Origin: Chloroflexota bacterium
GTDB lineage: Bacteria > Chloroflexota > Limnocylindria > Limnocylindrales > CSP1-4
Assembly: GCA_015478725.1 (NCBI GenBank)
Contig: JADMIG010000007.1
Span: 1-64,000 of the forward strand
Direction: 5' to 3'
DNA length: 64,000 bases
In this document: in pieces, positions 51,042 through 59,827 of the stretch
Numbering within the stretch: the stretch's first letter is position 1
How the letters are laid out: each line of letters starts with the position of its first letter
Notes under the pieces: generated by a model
The model's input: the letters and a program-made list of their open reading frames with translations, nothing else
What the model was told of the DNA's origin: nothing
Database searches by the model: none
Made by a program: the position numbers and the translations under genes

Positions 51042-51113
51042 GTGGTCGGGTGGTCGGGTGGTCGGGTGGTCGGGTGGTCGGGTGGTCCGGTGGTCGGGTG
51101 GTCGGGTGGTCGG
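51042..51113. repeat. Nine tandem copies of an 8-bp unit inside the dap operon
   Basis: GTGGTCGG is repeated nine times without interruption (51042-51113), the sixth copy differing at one base (GTGGTCCG). The array fills the space between the dapB stop (51116) and the dapA ribosome binding site. Copy number could change by slippage. Confidence 0.92.
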
Positions 51114-51115
51114 CG

Positions 51116-51892
51116 TCAGCCGGCCCGGGCGAGGGCGACAGCCTGAGGCGCGATGAGCTCGTCGACGATCGAGGTGAACTCGACGATCCCCGGCGTCCGC
51201 GGGGCGGCGATCAGCCAGTCCACCGCGGCGAGCGCGCCGGCGACATAGGCCGATCGATCGCGGGCGGTGAGCCGGAGCTCGATCGTCTCGCCCGGCGCGT
51301 CGAAGCCGACGAGGTGCATGCCGGGCGATGAGCCGGCTCGCACGACCGCGACATCGAGCTCGTCCGGTGCGAGTGGCCCGTCGTCGCGCGGATCGTGGAG
51401 GCGTCGCTTCCTCGGGTGCGCCGCGAGGATGCGGCGCGAGAGCTCCCTTGCGGTCCCGGACGGCCGGTCCAGCTTGGACCGGCGATGCCATTCGAGGAGA
51501 TACGGGTCGAAGGCGTCGATGGGACCGAGCAGCTCCACCGCTCGATCGACGAGCCGACCGAACAGCGCGACCCCGAGACTGAGGTTCGCGCCGACGACCG
51601 CCGTCGCGCGATGGTCGCGAAGCGCGGTGTCGACGGCCGATCGGTCGCCGTCCCAGCCGGTGGTCGCGATGACGAACCGGCGGCAGCCGGCGGCGAGCGC
51701 GGCGGCGACATCGCCGACCACCGCATCGCCGCGCGAGGCGTCGATGGCGAGGTCCGGTTCGTTCAGGTCCCGCGGGTCATGGCGGCCCGTCGCGGGCCGG
51801 CCGAGGACGCGGGGCGGTGCGCCGCCGCGTTCAGCGAAGCCGGCCGCGATCGCCCGGCCCAGGCCTCCATCGCCGAAGATGATCGTGTCCAT
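51116..51892 (-). CDS. dapB: 4-Hydroxy-tetrahydrodipicolinate reductase
   Basis: A 258-residue DapB. The nucleotide loop is IIFGDGGLGRAIAAG; the substrate site LLEWHRRSKLDRPSGTA matches HHxxKxDxPSGTA. It reduces the DapA product with NAD(P)H. ATG at 51892 is chosen because GAGGG lies 8 nt upstream; the frame continues 17 codons further upstream but without support. First gene of the operon dapB-dapA-dapD-lysA. A long structured leader precedes it and can sequester its ribosome binding site. Confidence 0.9.
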   Translation of the reverse strand: MDTIIFGDGGLGRAIAAGFAERGGAPPRVLGRPATGRHDPRDLNEPDLAIDASRGDAVVGDVAAALAAGCRRFVIATTGWDGDRSAVDTALRDHRATAVVGANLSLGVALFGRLVDRAVELLGPIDAFDPYLLEWHRRSKLDRPSGTARELSRRILAAHPRKRRLHDPRDDGPLAPDELDVAVVRAGSSPGMHLVGFDAPGETIELRLTARDRSAYVAGALAAVDWLIAAPRTPGIVEFTSIVDELIAPQAVALARAG

Positions 51893-52112
51893 GTCGTCGT
51901 CCCTCGTGGTCGAGGGGCCGGTGGTTCGGAGACTTCGTCGCACAGAACGAACGAGCCGCGGTCACCCGTTGGTGTCCGCGGCCCCTGAGCCTCCGTCCCG
52001 GAGGCCCCATTCGGTCGTCTGTGCGCGCCGATCAGAGCCCCAGGGCCCGTGCCTCCCGACAGGGCCGCCAGAGCTTCTGCTTCGCCTGCTGGTCGAAGGA
52101 GGAGCGCATCGC
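51893..52112 (-). promoter_or_regulatory. Structured leader of the dap operon with alternative folds
   Basis: About 220 nt of leader on the minus strand. (1) The dapB Shine-Dalgarno GAGGG lies in a hairpin CCCTCG/CGAGGG (51916-51911 with 51906-51901). (2) CGGCCCCT (51920-51913) is exactly complementary to AGGGGCCG (51986-51979); forming it would break hairpin 1. (3) AGGGGCCG shares bases with hairpin 51982-51971/51966-51955 (12 bp, one mismatch), which would prevent 2. (4) A second hairpin sits at 52005-51999/51995-51989 and an 8-bp closing helix joins 52025-52018 with 51946-51939. The result is sequestor/anti-sequestor logic like a translational riboswitch or T-box. No known class was recognised with confidence. 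Confidence 0.6.
52032..52109 (-). CDS. 25-codon leader ORF of the dap operon
   Basis: ATG at 52109 lies 9 nt after the -10 box and the frame runs to TGA at 52034-52032, just before the closing helix of the leader. The product begins MRSSFDQQAKQKLW and ends RALGL; it has two Lys codons close together and no recognised domain. It may be a regulatory leader peptide or a small protein, or it may not be translated. Confidence 0.4.
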   Translation of the reverse strand: MRSSFDQQAKQKLWRPCREARALGL

Positions 52113-52118
52113 CCGCGC

Positions 52119-52147
52119 ACCATACGCGATGCGTGGAATATGCGCAA
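52119..52147 (-). promoter_or_regulatory. Promoter of the dap operon
   Basis: On the minus strand TTGCGC (52147-52142), exactly 17 nt, TATGGT (52124-52119). The expected start is near 52112. A hairpin (52105-52112 with 52126-52133) covers the -10 box and could be a protein-binding site. Confidence 0.5.
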
Positions 52148-52203
52148 TGGTTTCATTGCCGGTCGCGAGAATCCGGTCGCGGGGCGCGCGCGGCGGGCGG
52201 CGG

Positions 52204-52209
52204 TACCAT
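52204..52209 (+). promoter_or_regulatory. -10 box of the class V aminotransferase gene (leaderless type)
   Basis: TACCAT followed by 6 nt and the ATG at 52216. Confidence 0.45.
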
Positions 52210-53939
52210 CCACCCATGTCCGAACCGGCGAGCCTCATCGAGACCATCCGCGCCTCCGTCATCGGCGAGGACGAGGCGGTGGCGGGGCCCTTCGGGGTTC
52301 GGCGTGTGACGTACGCGGACTACACGGCGTCCGGCCGATCGCTGACGTTCATCGAGGACTACATCCGGGACGCGGTCCTGCCCCTCTACGCGAACACGCA
52401 CACCGAGTCTTCGGGCACCGGCCTGCAGACGACACGCTTCCGCGAAGAGGCCCGGCGGATCATCCGCGATGCGGTCGGCGGCGGCGACGCGCACGCCGTC
52501 ATCTTCACCGGATCGGGCTCGACGGCCGCCGTCAACAAGCTCGTCGCCGTGCTCGGCCTGCGCATCCCGGCCGAGCTCGACGATCGCTACGGCCTGTCGG
52601 CCCGGATCCCGTCCGCCGAGCGGCCGGTCGTCTTCGTCGGGCCGTTCGAGCACCACAGCAACGAGCTCCCGTGGCGGGAGTCGATCGCCGACGTCGTCGT
52701 CATCCGCGAGGACGCGGACGGCCACATCGATCCGGCCCACCTCCGCGACGAGCTCGAGCGCCACGCGGACCGGCCGCTCCGCATCGGCAGCTTCAGCGCC
52801 GCGAGCAACGTCACCGGCATCGTCTCGGACACGTACGGCATCGCCCGGCTCCTCCACGAGCACGGCGCGCTCTCGTTCTGGGACTTCGGGGCCGCGGCGC
52901 CCTACGTCTCGATCGAGATGGATCCGCCGGACGACCCACTCGCGTACAAGGACGCGATCTTCATCTCGCCCCACAAGTTCATCGGCGGTCCGGGCACGCC
53001 CGGCGTCCTCGTCGCGCGGCGGGAGCTGTTCCGCAACCGGGTCCCCACGATGCCCGGCGGCGGGACCGTCGCCTACGTCAACCCGACCGAGCACGTCTAC
53101 CTCGTCGACATCGAGCACCGGGAGGAGGGCGGCACGCCGGCGATCGTCGAATCGATCCGGGCGGGCCTCGTCTTCGGGCTCAAGGCGGCGGTGGGGGAGG
53201 CAGCGATCCGCGAGCGGGAATCGTCGTTCATCCGCCGGGCGATCGATCGGTGGAGCCGTCACCCCGACATCGAGATCCTCGGCAACCAGGCCGCGGAGCG
53301 CCTGTCGATCGTCAGCTTCGTCGTCCGCCACGACGGCCGATACCTCCACCACAACTTCGTCGTGGCGCTCCTCAACGATCTGTTCGGCATCCAGTCGCGG
53401 GGTGGCTGCTCGTGCGCCGGGCCGTACGGCCACCGGCTGCTCGGCATCGACCTCGAGACGTCCCACGAGTTCGAGCGCGAGATCGGCCGGGGCTGCGAGG
53501 GGATCAAGCCCGGCTGGGTCCGGGTCAACTTCAACTACTTCATCAGTGAAACGATCTTCGAGTTCATCCTCGCCGCGATCGAGCTCGTCGCCTCCGACGG
53601 CTGGCGCCTCCTGCCGCAGTACGCGTTCGATCCCGCGACCGGGATGTGGCGCCACGCCGGCGGCGTCGTCGAGCCGCCACTCTCGCTCGACGACATCGGG
53701 TACGAGGGCGGCCGGATGACGTATCGGGCCCACCGGCACCGCGAACCGGAAGCGCGGCTGGCGGACCATCTCGCCGAGGCGCGAGCCCTGCTCGGATCAC
53801 CGCCGCCGCCGATCCGTGCCGCGACGGATGCGTCTCGTTCGCTCGCCGTCGGGCCGGACTTCGAGACACTCCGCTGGTTCTGGCTCCCGCACGAGGTGGA
53901 GGTCTCGCCGCACGCCGTCGGGGCCTCGGACTCCGGGGA

Positions 53940-54722
<783 letters not shown>

Positions 54723-54884
54723 CGCCGATCCCTCTTCCGCAAGCAGCTCCGGTGCCGGAGAGCATACCGACCGTTCGGGAGTCTACGCGTCGGGTGCGTG
54801 CCACAGGCGATCCAGCGCGCAGACCCTCAGGGGTATCGTGGGTTCTTGACGAACGTTCACGGCGTGGAGGGAGGGCTGTCAAAC

Positions 54885-55628
54885 GTGTCGACGCTCGTTC
54901 GACCGGTACCCTGGCTCGCCGCCCTCGTCCCGATGATCGCCCTCTCGCAGACGATCATCGGCCTGATCGCCGGCGTGGTGTGGATCGCCATCATCGCCTC
55001 GTTGCGGATCGCAGGCCGCGGCCGGGATCGCGCCGCACGCATGCGCCTGGACCTGGTCCTCCTCCTTGGTTGCGTGGCTGCCTTCGTTCTCGGTGGCCTG
55101 TACTTCGCACCAGCGGCAGCGGCGTTCTGGCTGCTGGACCGAAGCGGACCAGACAGGGCGGAGGGAGTGGACGCTTCGCCGCTCGTGGCATCGAAGCGTC
55201 CGCCCTCGCTCTACCTTGGACTCGTCTCGTGTGCCGTCGGGTTCGCCGGCATCGCCGCGTTCCTGCTCCTGCCGACGTACACGTCCGCGTCCTCGACTTC
55301 GACGAATCCGGGCGTCACGACGATGACCGGCAGCAGCGCGCTACAGATCGGCCTGGACCCGCAGGCGATCGTGGCCCTCGCGCTCATCGCTGCGCTCTTT
55401 GCCGTCGTGGGCATGGGCTCCCTCATCACCACGCGAAGCCATCGATCGAGCCGGGCACTCGTGGGATCGGCCGTGCTGGGTCTGCTGATCGCGACCGTCG
55501 TGGGCGGATTCTCGATCGGGCTCTTCATCGCACTAGGCGCGCTGCTCGCCTTCGTGGCGTTCACGCTGTCGCTGGGTGAAACGGTGAGCGAGGACCCATC
55601 CTCGAGCGCGACGTCGAAGGCAGGTTAG
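54885..55628 (+). CDS. Multi-pass membrane protein of unknown function
   Basis: A 247-residue protein with about six hydrophobic helices (LAALVPMIALSQTIIGLIAGVVWIAIIASL; LVLLLGCVAAFVLGGLYF; LGLVSCAVGFAGIAAFLLL; IVALALIAALFAVVGMG; VGSAVLGLLIATVVGGFS; LGALLAFVAFTLSL). No family is recognised. GTG at 54885 is chosen because GGAGGGAGGG lies 9-15 nt upstream; a GTG at 54864 is possible. Base use is a little less biased than in neighbours. It is divergent from fabI. Confidence 0.6.
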   Translation: MSTLVRPVPWLAALVPMIALSQTIIGLIAGVVWIAIIASLRIAGRGRDRAARMRLDLVLLLGCVAAFVLGGLYFAPAAAAFWLLDRSGPDRAEGVDASPLVASKRPPSLYLGLVSCAVGFAGIAAFLLLPTYTSASSTSTNPGVTTMTGSSALQIGLDPQAIVALALIAALFAVVGMGSLITTRSHRSSRALVGSAVLGLLIATVVGGFSIGLFIALGALLAFVAFTLSLGETVSEDPSSSATSKAG

Positions 55629-55938
55629 GCAACCAGCGAGGTCCGCGCCGCGCGCGCGTCTCGTGCATGTCAGGCTCGGCTTCCTCGGCGTGAGGGAAGA
55701 GCGGCCGTCTGGTTCCGAGGGCCCGTCGAGCGTGGGCGCGCGGCGTTCCGATCGCGTCCCGATCGGGACGAGGGCTCGCCGGACGGTCGGCCGGTCGCGA
55801 GAGCGGTCCTACCACGCATGGGGCCCGTATCCGGCGCGACCCAGGCAACCGTGCACTCTCCGCCCCAGCCGCGCCCGCCGCCCCGCGGCCGCCCGCGGCT
55901 GGCCGCGGCCGCCCCGCCCGATGCGGTACCGTCGCGGC
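55629..55938. other. Non-coding stretch
   Basis: No gene supported in 310 bp. Positions 55870-55925 are extremely GC-rich with repeated CCGCGG/GGCCGC elements able to fold into strong stems. TACCGT at its end is the -10 box of the HAD gene. Confidence 0.5.
55927..55932 (+). promoter_or_regulatory. -10 box of the HAD gene (leaderless type)
   Basis: TACCGT followed by 6 nt and the ATG at 55939. Confidence 0.42.
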
Positions 55939-56790
55939 ATGTCTCCGCTGAGCAGCGTCCGCGGCCTCCTCCTCGACCTCGATGGTGTCCTCGTCCTTCG
56001 CGGAGCGGCGATCCCCGGGGCTGCCGATGCGCTCGCCGAGATCGACCGTCGCGGGATCCCCTATCGGGTGGTGACGAACACCTCGCTCGTCAGTCGGGCG
56101 ACGCTCGCCCGGTGGGGGCGGGGCCTCGGGATGGACATCGCCCCGCAGCGGATCCTCTCCGCGCTGTCCGTGAGTGCGGCATACACCGCACGCACCTATC
56201 CCGGTCGGCCGATCCTGGTCCTGGGTTCCGCGGATGCCCGCACCGAATTCGCGGGCCAGCGGCTCCTCGAGGCGGAGGAGGCGGATGCGCCGGATGCCGA
56301 GGCGGCGGCCGTCGTGGTCGGGGATTCGCCGGAGGTGGCGACGTTCGAGAACCTCAACCGGGCCTTCCGACTCATCCGGCACGGTGCCCGGCTCATCGGC
56401 ATGCACAAGAACCGCTGGTGGCTGACAGCGGCCGGCCCCACCCTCGACTCCGGTGCCTACGTCGCGGGGCTCGAGTTCGCCGCCTCCGTCCGGGCCGTCA
56501 TCCTCGGCAAGCCGTCGGCGGCCTTCTTCCGCGCGGCCGCCACCGACCTCGCCGTCGAGATCGCGTCGTCCTCGGGGCGCCGCGCGACCCGAAACGATCT
56601 CGCGATGGTCGGCGACGACCTCTGGACGGACGTCCTCGCGGCGCAGCGGTCGGGCCTCCGCGGCGTCTTCGTGCGTTCGGGGAAGCACGGCCAGGCCGAG
56701 CTCGACCGGGCGGCGACGGCCCGCCGCGGCGGAGGTGTTCCCGACCTCGTCGCGGCCTCCCTGGCCGAGGTCGTGGCGGCGCTAGACTAG
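55939..56790 (+). CDS. HAD-IIA phosphatase (NagD/HDHD2-like)
   Basis: A 283-residue HAD hydrolase of subfamily IIA. Motif I is LLLDLDGVLVLRG (nucleophile and acid/base Asp), motif II VVTNTS, motif III Lys in ILGKPSAAFFRAA and motif IV AMVGDDLWTDVLAAQRSGLRG. The C2-type cap lies between motifs II and III. Such enzymes dephosphorylate nucleotides, sugars or p-nitrophenyl phosphate; substrate unknown. Its last codons contain the -10 box of the next gene. Confidence 0.85.
   Translation: MSPLSSVRGLLLDLDGVLVLRGAAIPGAADALAEIDRRGIPYRVVTNTSLVSRATLARWGRGLGMDIAPQRILSALSVSAAYTARTYPGRPILVLGSADARTEFAGQRLLEAEEADAPDAEAAAVVVGDSPEVATFENLNRAFRLIRHGARLIGMHKNRWWLTAAGPTLDSGAYVAGLEFAASVRAVILGKPSAAFFRAAATDLAVEIASSSGRRATRNDLAMVGDDLWTDVLAAQRSGLRGVFVRSGKHGQAELDRAATARRGGGVPDLVAASLAEVVAALD
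56783..56788 (+). promoter_or_regulatory. -10 box of the P5C dehydrogenase gene, inside the HAD stop region
   Basis: TAGACT followed by 6 nt and the ATG at 56795. The box occupies the last codons and part of the stop of the HAD gene. Confidence 0.45.
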
Positions 56791-56794
56791 GCCG

Positions 56795-58375
56795 ATGACG
56801 ACCGACGCCCGCCCACGCCTGAAGATCACCTACGCCACCCTCCGCAACGACAACGACGAGCTCCACGCGCAGTTCGAGGCGGGCCTCGAGAAGGTCCGCG
56901 CGTCGCTGCTCGGCGGGTACCAGCGGAACTTCATCGGTGGCGTGGAGCGCGACGGCGACGGGACGTTCGAGAAGCGCTCCCCGATCGACCAGTCCGTCAT
57001 GGGGACGTTCGCCCGCGGCAGCCGGGAGGACGTCCGGGCCGCCATCGCGGCAGCTCGCGAGGCGTTCCCGGCCTGGAGCCACCGACCGTGGCAGGAGCGG
57101 GTTACGCTCCTTCGCCGGGTCGCGGACGTCATCAGCGAGCGCCAGATGGAGTTCGGGGCGCTCCTCTCGATGGAGGTCGGCAAGAACCGCCTCGAGGCGC
57201 TCGGCGACGTCGAGGAGACCGCCGACCTCATCCGCTGGTCGTGCGACATGATGGAGCGCAACCACGGCTTCGACGATCCGATGGGCAACCTCGGCGACCC
57301 GGCCGTCCACACCCGGAGCGTCCTGCGGCCGTACGGCGTGTGGGGCGTCATCAGCCCGTTCAACTTCCCGTTCGCCCTGTCCGGCGGACCGGCCGGCGGC
57401 GCGCTCGTGGCCGGCAATACGGTGGTCTACAAGCCGAGCTCGGACGCCCCGATCTCCGGCCAGTGCCTCCTCCAGGCGATGCGCGCGGCGGGCGTCCCGG
57501 ACGGCGTCTTCAACCTCGTCATGGGCCCCGGCGAGTCCGTCGGGGCGGAGCTCCAGGAGAACGACGGGGTCGACGGGATCGTCTTCACCGGCAGCTTCGA
57601 GGTGGGCTTCCACCTCTACCGGCACTTCGCCCGCCGCTACCCGAAGCCGGCCATCGTGGAGATGGGCGGCAAGAACCCGGCGATCGTGTCGCGCCACGCC
57701 GATCTCGACGAGGCGGCCGAGGGAGTCATGCGGGCCGCCTTCGGCTTCAGCGGCCAGAAGTGCTCGGCGAACAGCCGGGTCTACGTCGAGCGCCCGGTCC
57801 TCGCCGACTTCACCCGTCGCCTCATCGAGAAGACGGAGGCGATCACGATCGGCGACCCGGTCGATCGGCGCAACTGGCTCGGGCCGGTCATCAACGCGAA
57901 GGCGGTCGATCGGTATGCCGAGGCGGTCGTCGAGGCCCGCCGCGATGGACGCCTCCTCATCGGGGGTGAGCGAGTGACGGAGAACGGCCTCGATGCGGGC
58001 TTCTTCGTCGCCCCGACGGTCGTCGGCGACCTGCCGGCGAACCATCGGCTGTTCCACGACGAGCTGTTCCTCCCGTTCACGGTCGTCGCCGCGGTCGACT
58101 CGATCGACGAGGCCCTCGACCTGTCGAATGCCCACGAGCTCGGGCTCACGGCCGGCTTCTACTCCGAGGATCGGGCCGAATGCGACCGCTTCCTCGATCG
58201 GATCGAGGCCGGCGTCGTCTACGTCAACCGGCGGGCCGGCGCGACCACCGGCGCCTGGCCGGGGATCCAGCCGTTCGGCGGCTGGAAGGGCTCGACCGCG
58301 ACCGGCAAGGCCGGCGGCGGCTTCCACTACGTCCAGCAGTTCATGCGCGAGCAGAGCCAGACCGTCGTCGACTGA
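56795..58375 (+). CDS. 1-Pyrroline-5-carboxylate dehydrogenase
   Basis: A 526-residue aldehyde dehydrogenase of the RocA/PutA C-terminal type. NAD-binding and catalytic elements: SPFNFPFALSGGP, FTGSFEVGFHLYRHF, general base Glu in IVEMGGKNPAIVS, catalytic Cys in GFSGQKCSANSRVYV and PFGGWKGSTATGKAGGG. It oxidises glutamate semialdehyde/P5C to glutamate. No proline dehydrogenase is adjacent. It may instead feed from the class III aminotransferase downstream (ornithine or related substrates). Confidence 0.88.
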   Translation: MTTDARPRLKITYATLRNDNDELHAQFEAGLEKVRASLLGGYQRNFIGGVERDGDGTFEKRSPIDQSVMGTFARGSREDVRAAIAAAREAFPAWSHRPWQERVTLLRRVADVISERQMEFGALLSMEVGKNRLEALGDVEETADLIRWSCDMMERNHGFDDPMGNLGDPAVHTRSVLRPYGVWGVISPFNFPFALSGGPAGGALVAGNTVVYKPSSDAPISGQCLLQAMRAAGVPDGVFNLVMGPGESVGAELQENDGVDGIVFTGSFEVGFHLYRHFARRYPKPAIVEMGGKNPAIVSRHADLDEAAEGVMRAAFGFSGQKCSANSRVYVERPVLADFTRRLIEKTEAITIGDPVDRRNWLGPVINAKAVDRYAEAVVEARRDGRLLIGGERVTENGLDAGFFVAPTVVGDLPANHRLFHDELFLPFTVVAAVDSIDEALDLSNAHELGLTAGFYSEDRAECDRFLDRIEAGVVYVNRRAGATTGAWPGIQPFGGWKGSTATGKAGGGFHYVQQFMREQSQTVVD

Positions 58376-58399
58376 CGCGGGACGGCCGAAGCGCTCGGC

Positions 58400-58405
58400 T
58401 ATACT
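58400..58405 (+). promoter_or_regulatory. -10 box upstream of the class III aminotransferase gene
   Basis: TATACT, about 66 nt before the GTG start; unlike its neighbours this gene has a leader. Confidence 0.4.
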
Positions 58406-58471
58406 CGCCGCGCTATCCAGACTGGATGATTCGTATCCATCCGGCGCTCCACCAACGCTCCGAGGTGCCCC

Positions 58472-59776
58472 GTGACGTCGACGGCGACGCGGCTCGCGCA
58501 AGCTCCCACCGTGCCCCACATCGTGACCGAGCTGCCCGGGCCGAAGGCGCGCGCCCACATCGCGTTCGACGAGGCATGGACGTCGCCGAGCCTGCCGCGG
58601 GCCTATCCGATCGTGCCCGTCCGGGGCGAGGGCCTCGTCGTCGAGGACATCGACGGCAATCTCTTCCTCGACTTCGCGGCCGGCATCGCGGTGAACTCGA
58701 CCGGGCATTCCCATCCCGCGATCGTCGAGCGGGTCCAGCGCCAGGCTGAGCAGCTCATCCATTTCAGCGCCTCGGACTTCTACCTCCCGATCTACCCGGA
58801 GGTCTGCCGCGAGCTCGCCCGGATCGCCCCGATCGAGGGCCGCGCGCGTGCCTATCTCGGCAACAGCGGGACGGAGGTCGTGGAGGCGGCGATCAAGCTC
58901 GCCCGCCACGCGACGGGGCGGCAGTACATCGTCGGCTTCCTCGGCGCGTTCCACGGCCGGACCTACGGGAGCGTCTCGCTTACCGCCTCGAAGGCGAAGT
59001 ACCACGCCGGCTTCGGGCCGCTGCTCCCCGGCGTCTACCACGCCCCGTTCGGGGCGGTCGCCGACCTGCGCTGGTTCGACGAGGTCCTCTTCGACAAGCT
59101 CGTCCCGGCGGACGAGGTCGCGGCGATCTTCGTGGAACCGATCCAGGGCGAGGGCGGCTATATCGTCCCGGAGGACGGTTTCCTCGAGGGGCTCCGGGCG
59201 ATCTGCGATCGGCACGGCATCCTTCTCGTCGCCGACGAGATCCAGTCCGGGGCCGGGCGGACCGGCCGCATGTGGGCCGTCGACCATTGGGGCGTGAAGC
59301 CGGACATTCTCCTCACCGCCAAGGGGATCGCGTCGGGCATGCCGCTCGGCGCGCTCGTCGCCCGCGCGGAGCTCCTCGAGGCGTGGGGTCCGGGCGCCCA
59401 CGGTTCCACGTACGGCGGCAATCCGCTCGCCTGCGCGGCGGCCCTCGAGACGATCCTCCTCCTCGAGGGTGGGCTCGTCCAGAATGCGGCCGAGCGCGGG
59501 CGCCAGGCGATGGCCGGGCTCGACGCGCTCCTCGCGCGGCACCCGGGCCTCGTCCGGGAGGTTCGCGGGAAGGGCCTCATGATCGGGATCGAGTTCGATA
59601 CGGCGGCCCATGCGGACGCGGTCCAGACCGCCGCCTTCCAGCGCGGCCTCCTCATCCTCGAGTGCGGCAGGTCGACCGTCCGGATGTCGCCGGCACTCAC
59701 CGTCAGCGCGGCCGAGATGGAAACGGCGCTCCGCCTCTTCGGCGAGGCCGTGGCGGACGTGGCCGGGCGCGGCTGA
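58472..59776 (+). CDS. Class III aminotransferase (4-aminobutyrate/ornithine type)
   Basis: A 434-residue PLP aminotransferase. DFAAGIAVNSTGHSHP opens the core; GNSGTEVVEAAIKLAR binds PLP phosphate; FHGRTYGSVSLTASK; FVEPIQGEGGYIVP; ADEIQSGAGRTG with PLP-contacting Asp; and the Schiff-base Lys in LLTAKGIASGMPLGA. Closest in pattern to 4-aminobutyrate and acetylornithine aminotransferases; the exact amine donor is uncertain. GTG start at 58472. Its neighbours suggest amino-acid catabolism. Confidence 0.88.
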   Translation: MTSTATRLAQAPTVPHIVTELPGPKARAHIAFDEAWTSPSLPRAYPIVPVRGEGLVVEDIDGNLFLDFAAGIAVNSTGHSHPAIVERVQRQAEQLIHFSASDFYLPIYPEVCRELARIAPIEGRARAYLGNSGTEVVEAAIKLARHATGRQYIVGFLGAFHGRTYGSVSLTASKAKYHAGFGPLLPGVYHAPFGAVADLRWFDEVLFDKLVPADEVAAIFVEPIQGEGGYIVPEDGFLEGLRAICDRHGILLVADEIQSGAGRTGRMWAVDHWGVKPDILLTAKGIASGMPLGALVARAELLEAWGPGAHGSTYGGNPLACAAALETILLLEGGLVQNAAERGRQAMAGLDALLARHPGLVREVRGKGLMIGIEFDTAAHADAVQTAAFQRGLLILECGRSTVRMSPALTVSAAEMETALRLFGEAVADVAGRG

Positions 59777-59815
59777 GCGGCGTCGGAACGGGCGCCGGCC
59801 GCTCGGCCGGTCGCG

Positions 59816-59821
59816 GATAAT
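59816..59821 (+). promoter_or_regulatory. -10 box of the CoA-transferase operon (leaderless type)
   Basis: GATAAT followed by 6 nt and the ATG at 59828. Confidence 0.45.
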
Positions 59822-59827
59822 CGGCCG

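Noticed and set aside
51050-51110. CRISPR-like repeat
   Set aside because: The 8-bp units are directly adjacent with no spacers; it is a simple tandem repeat.
51939-52025. T-box riboswitch upstream of dapB
   Set aside because: The minus strand has GGGTGACCGCGG, similar to the T-box GGGTGGNACCGCGG, but two bases including the UGGN that pairs with tRNA NCCA are missing and no clear specifier loop was found. Kept only as an alternative within the leader finding.
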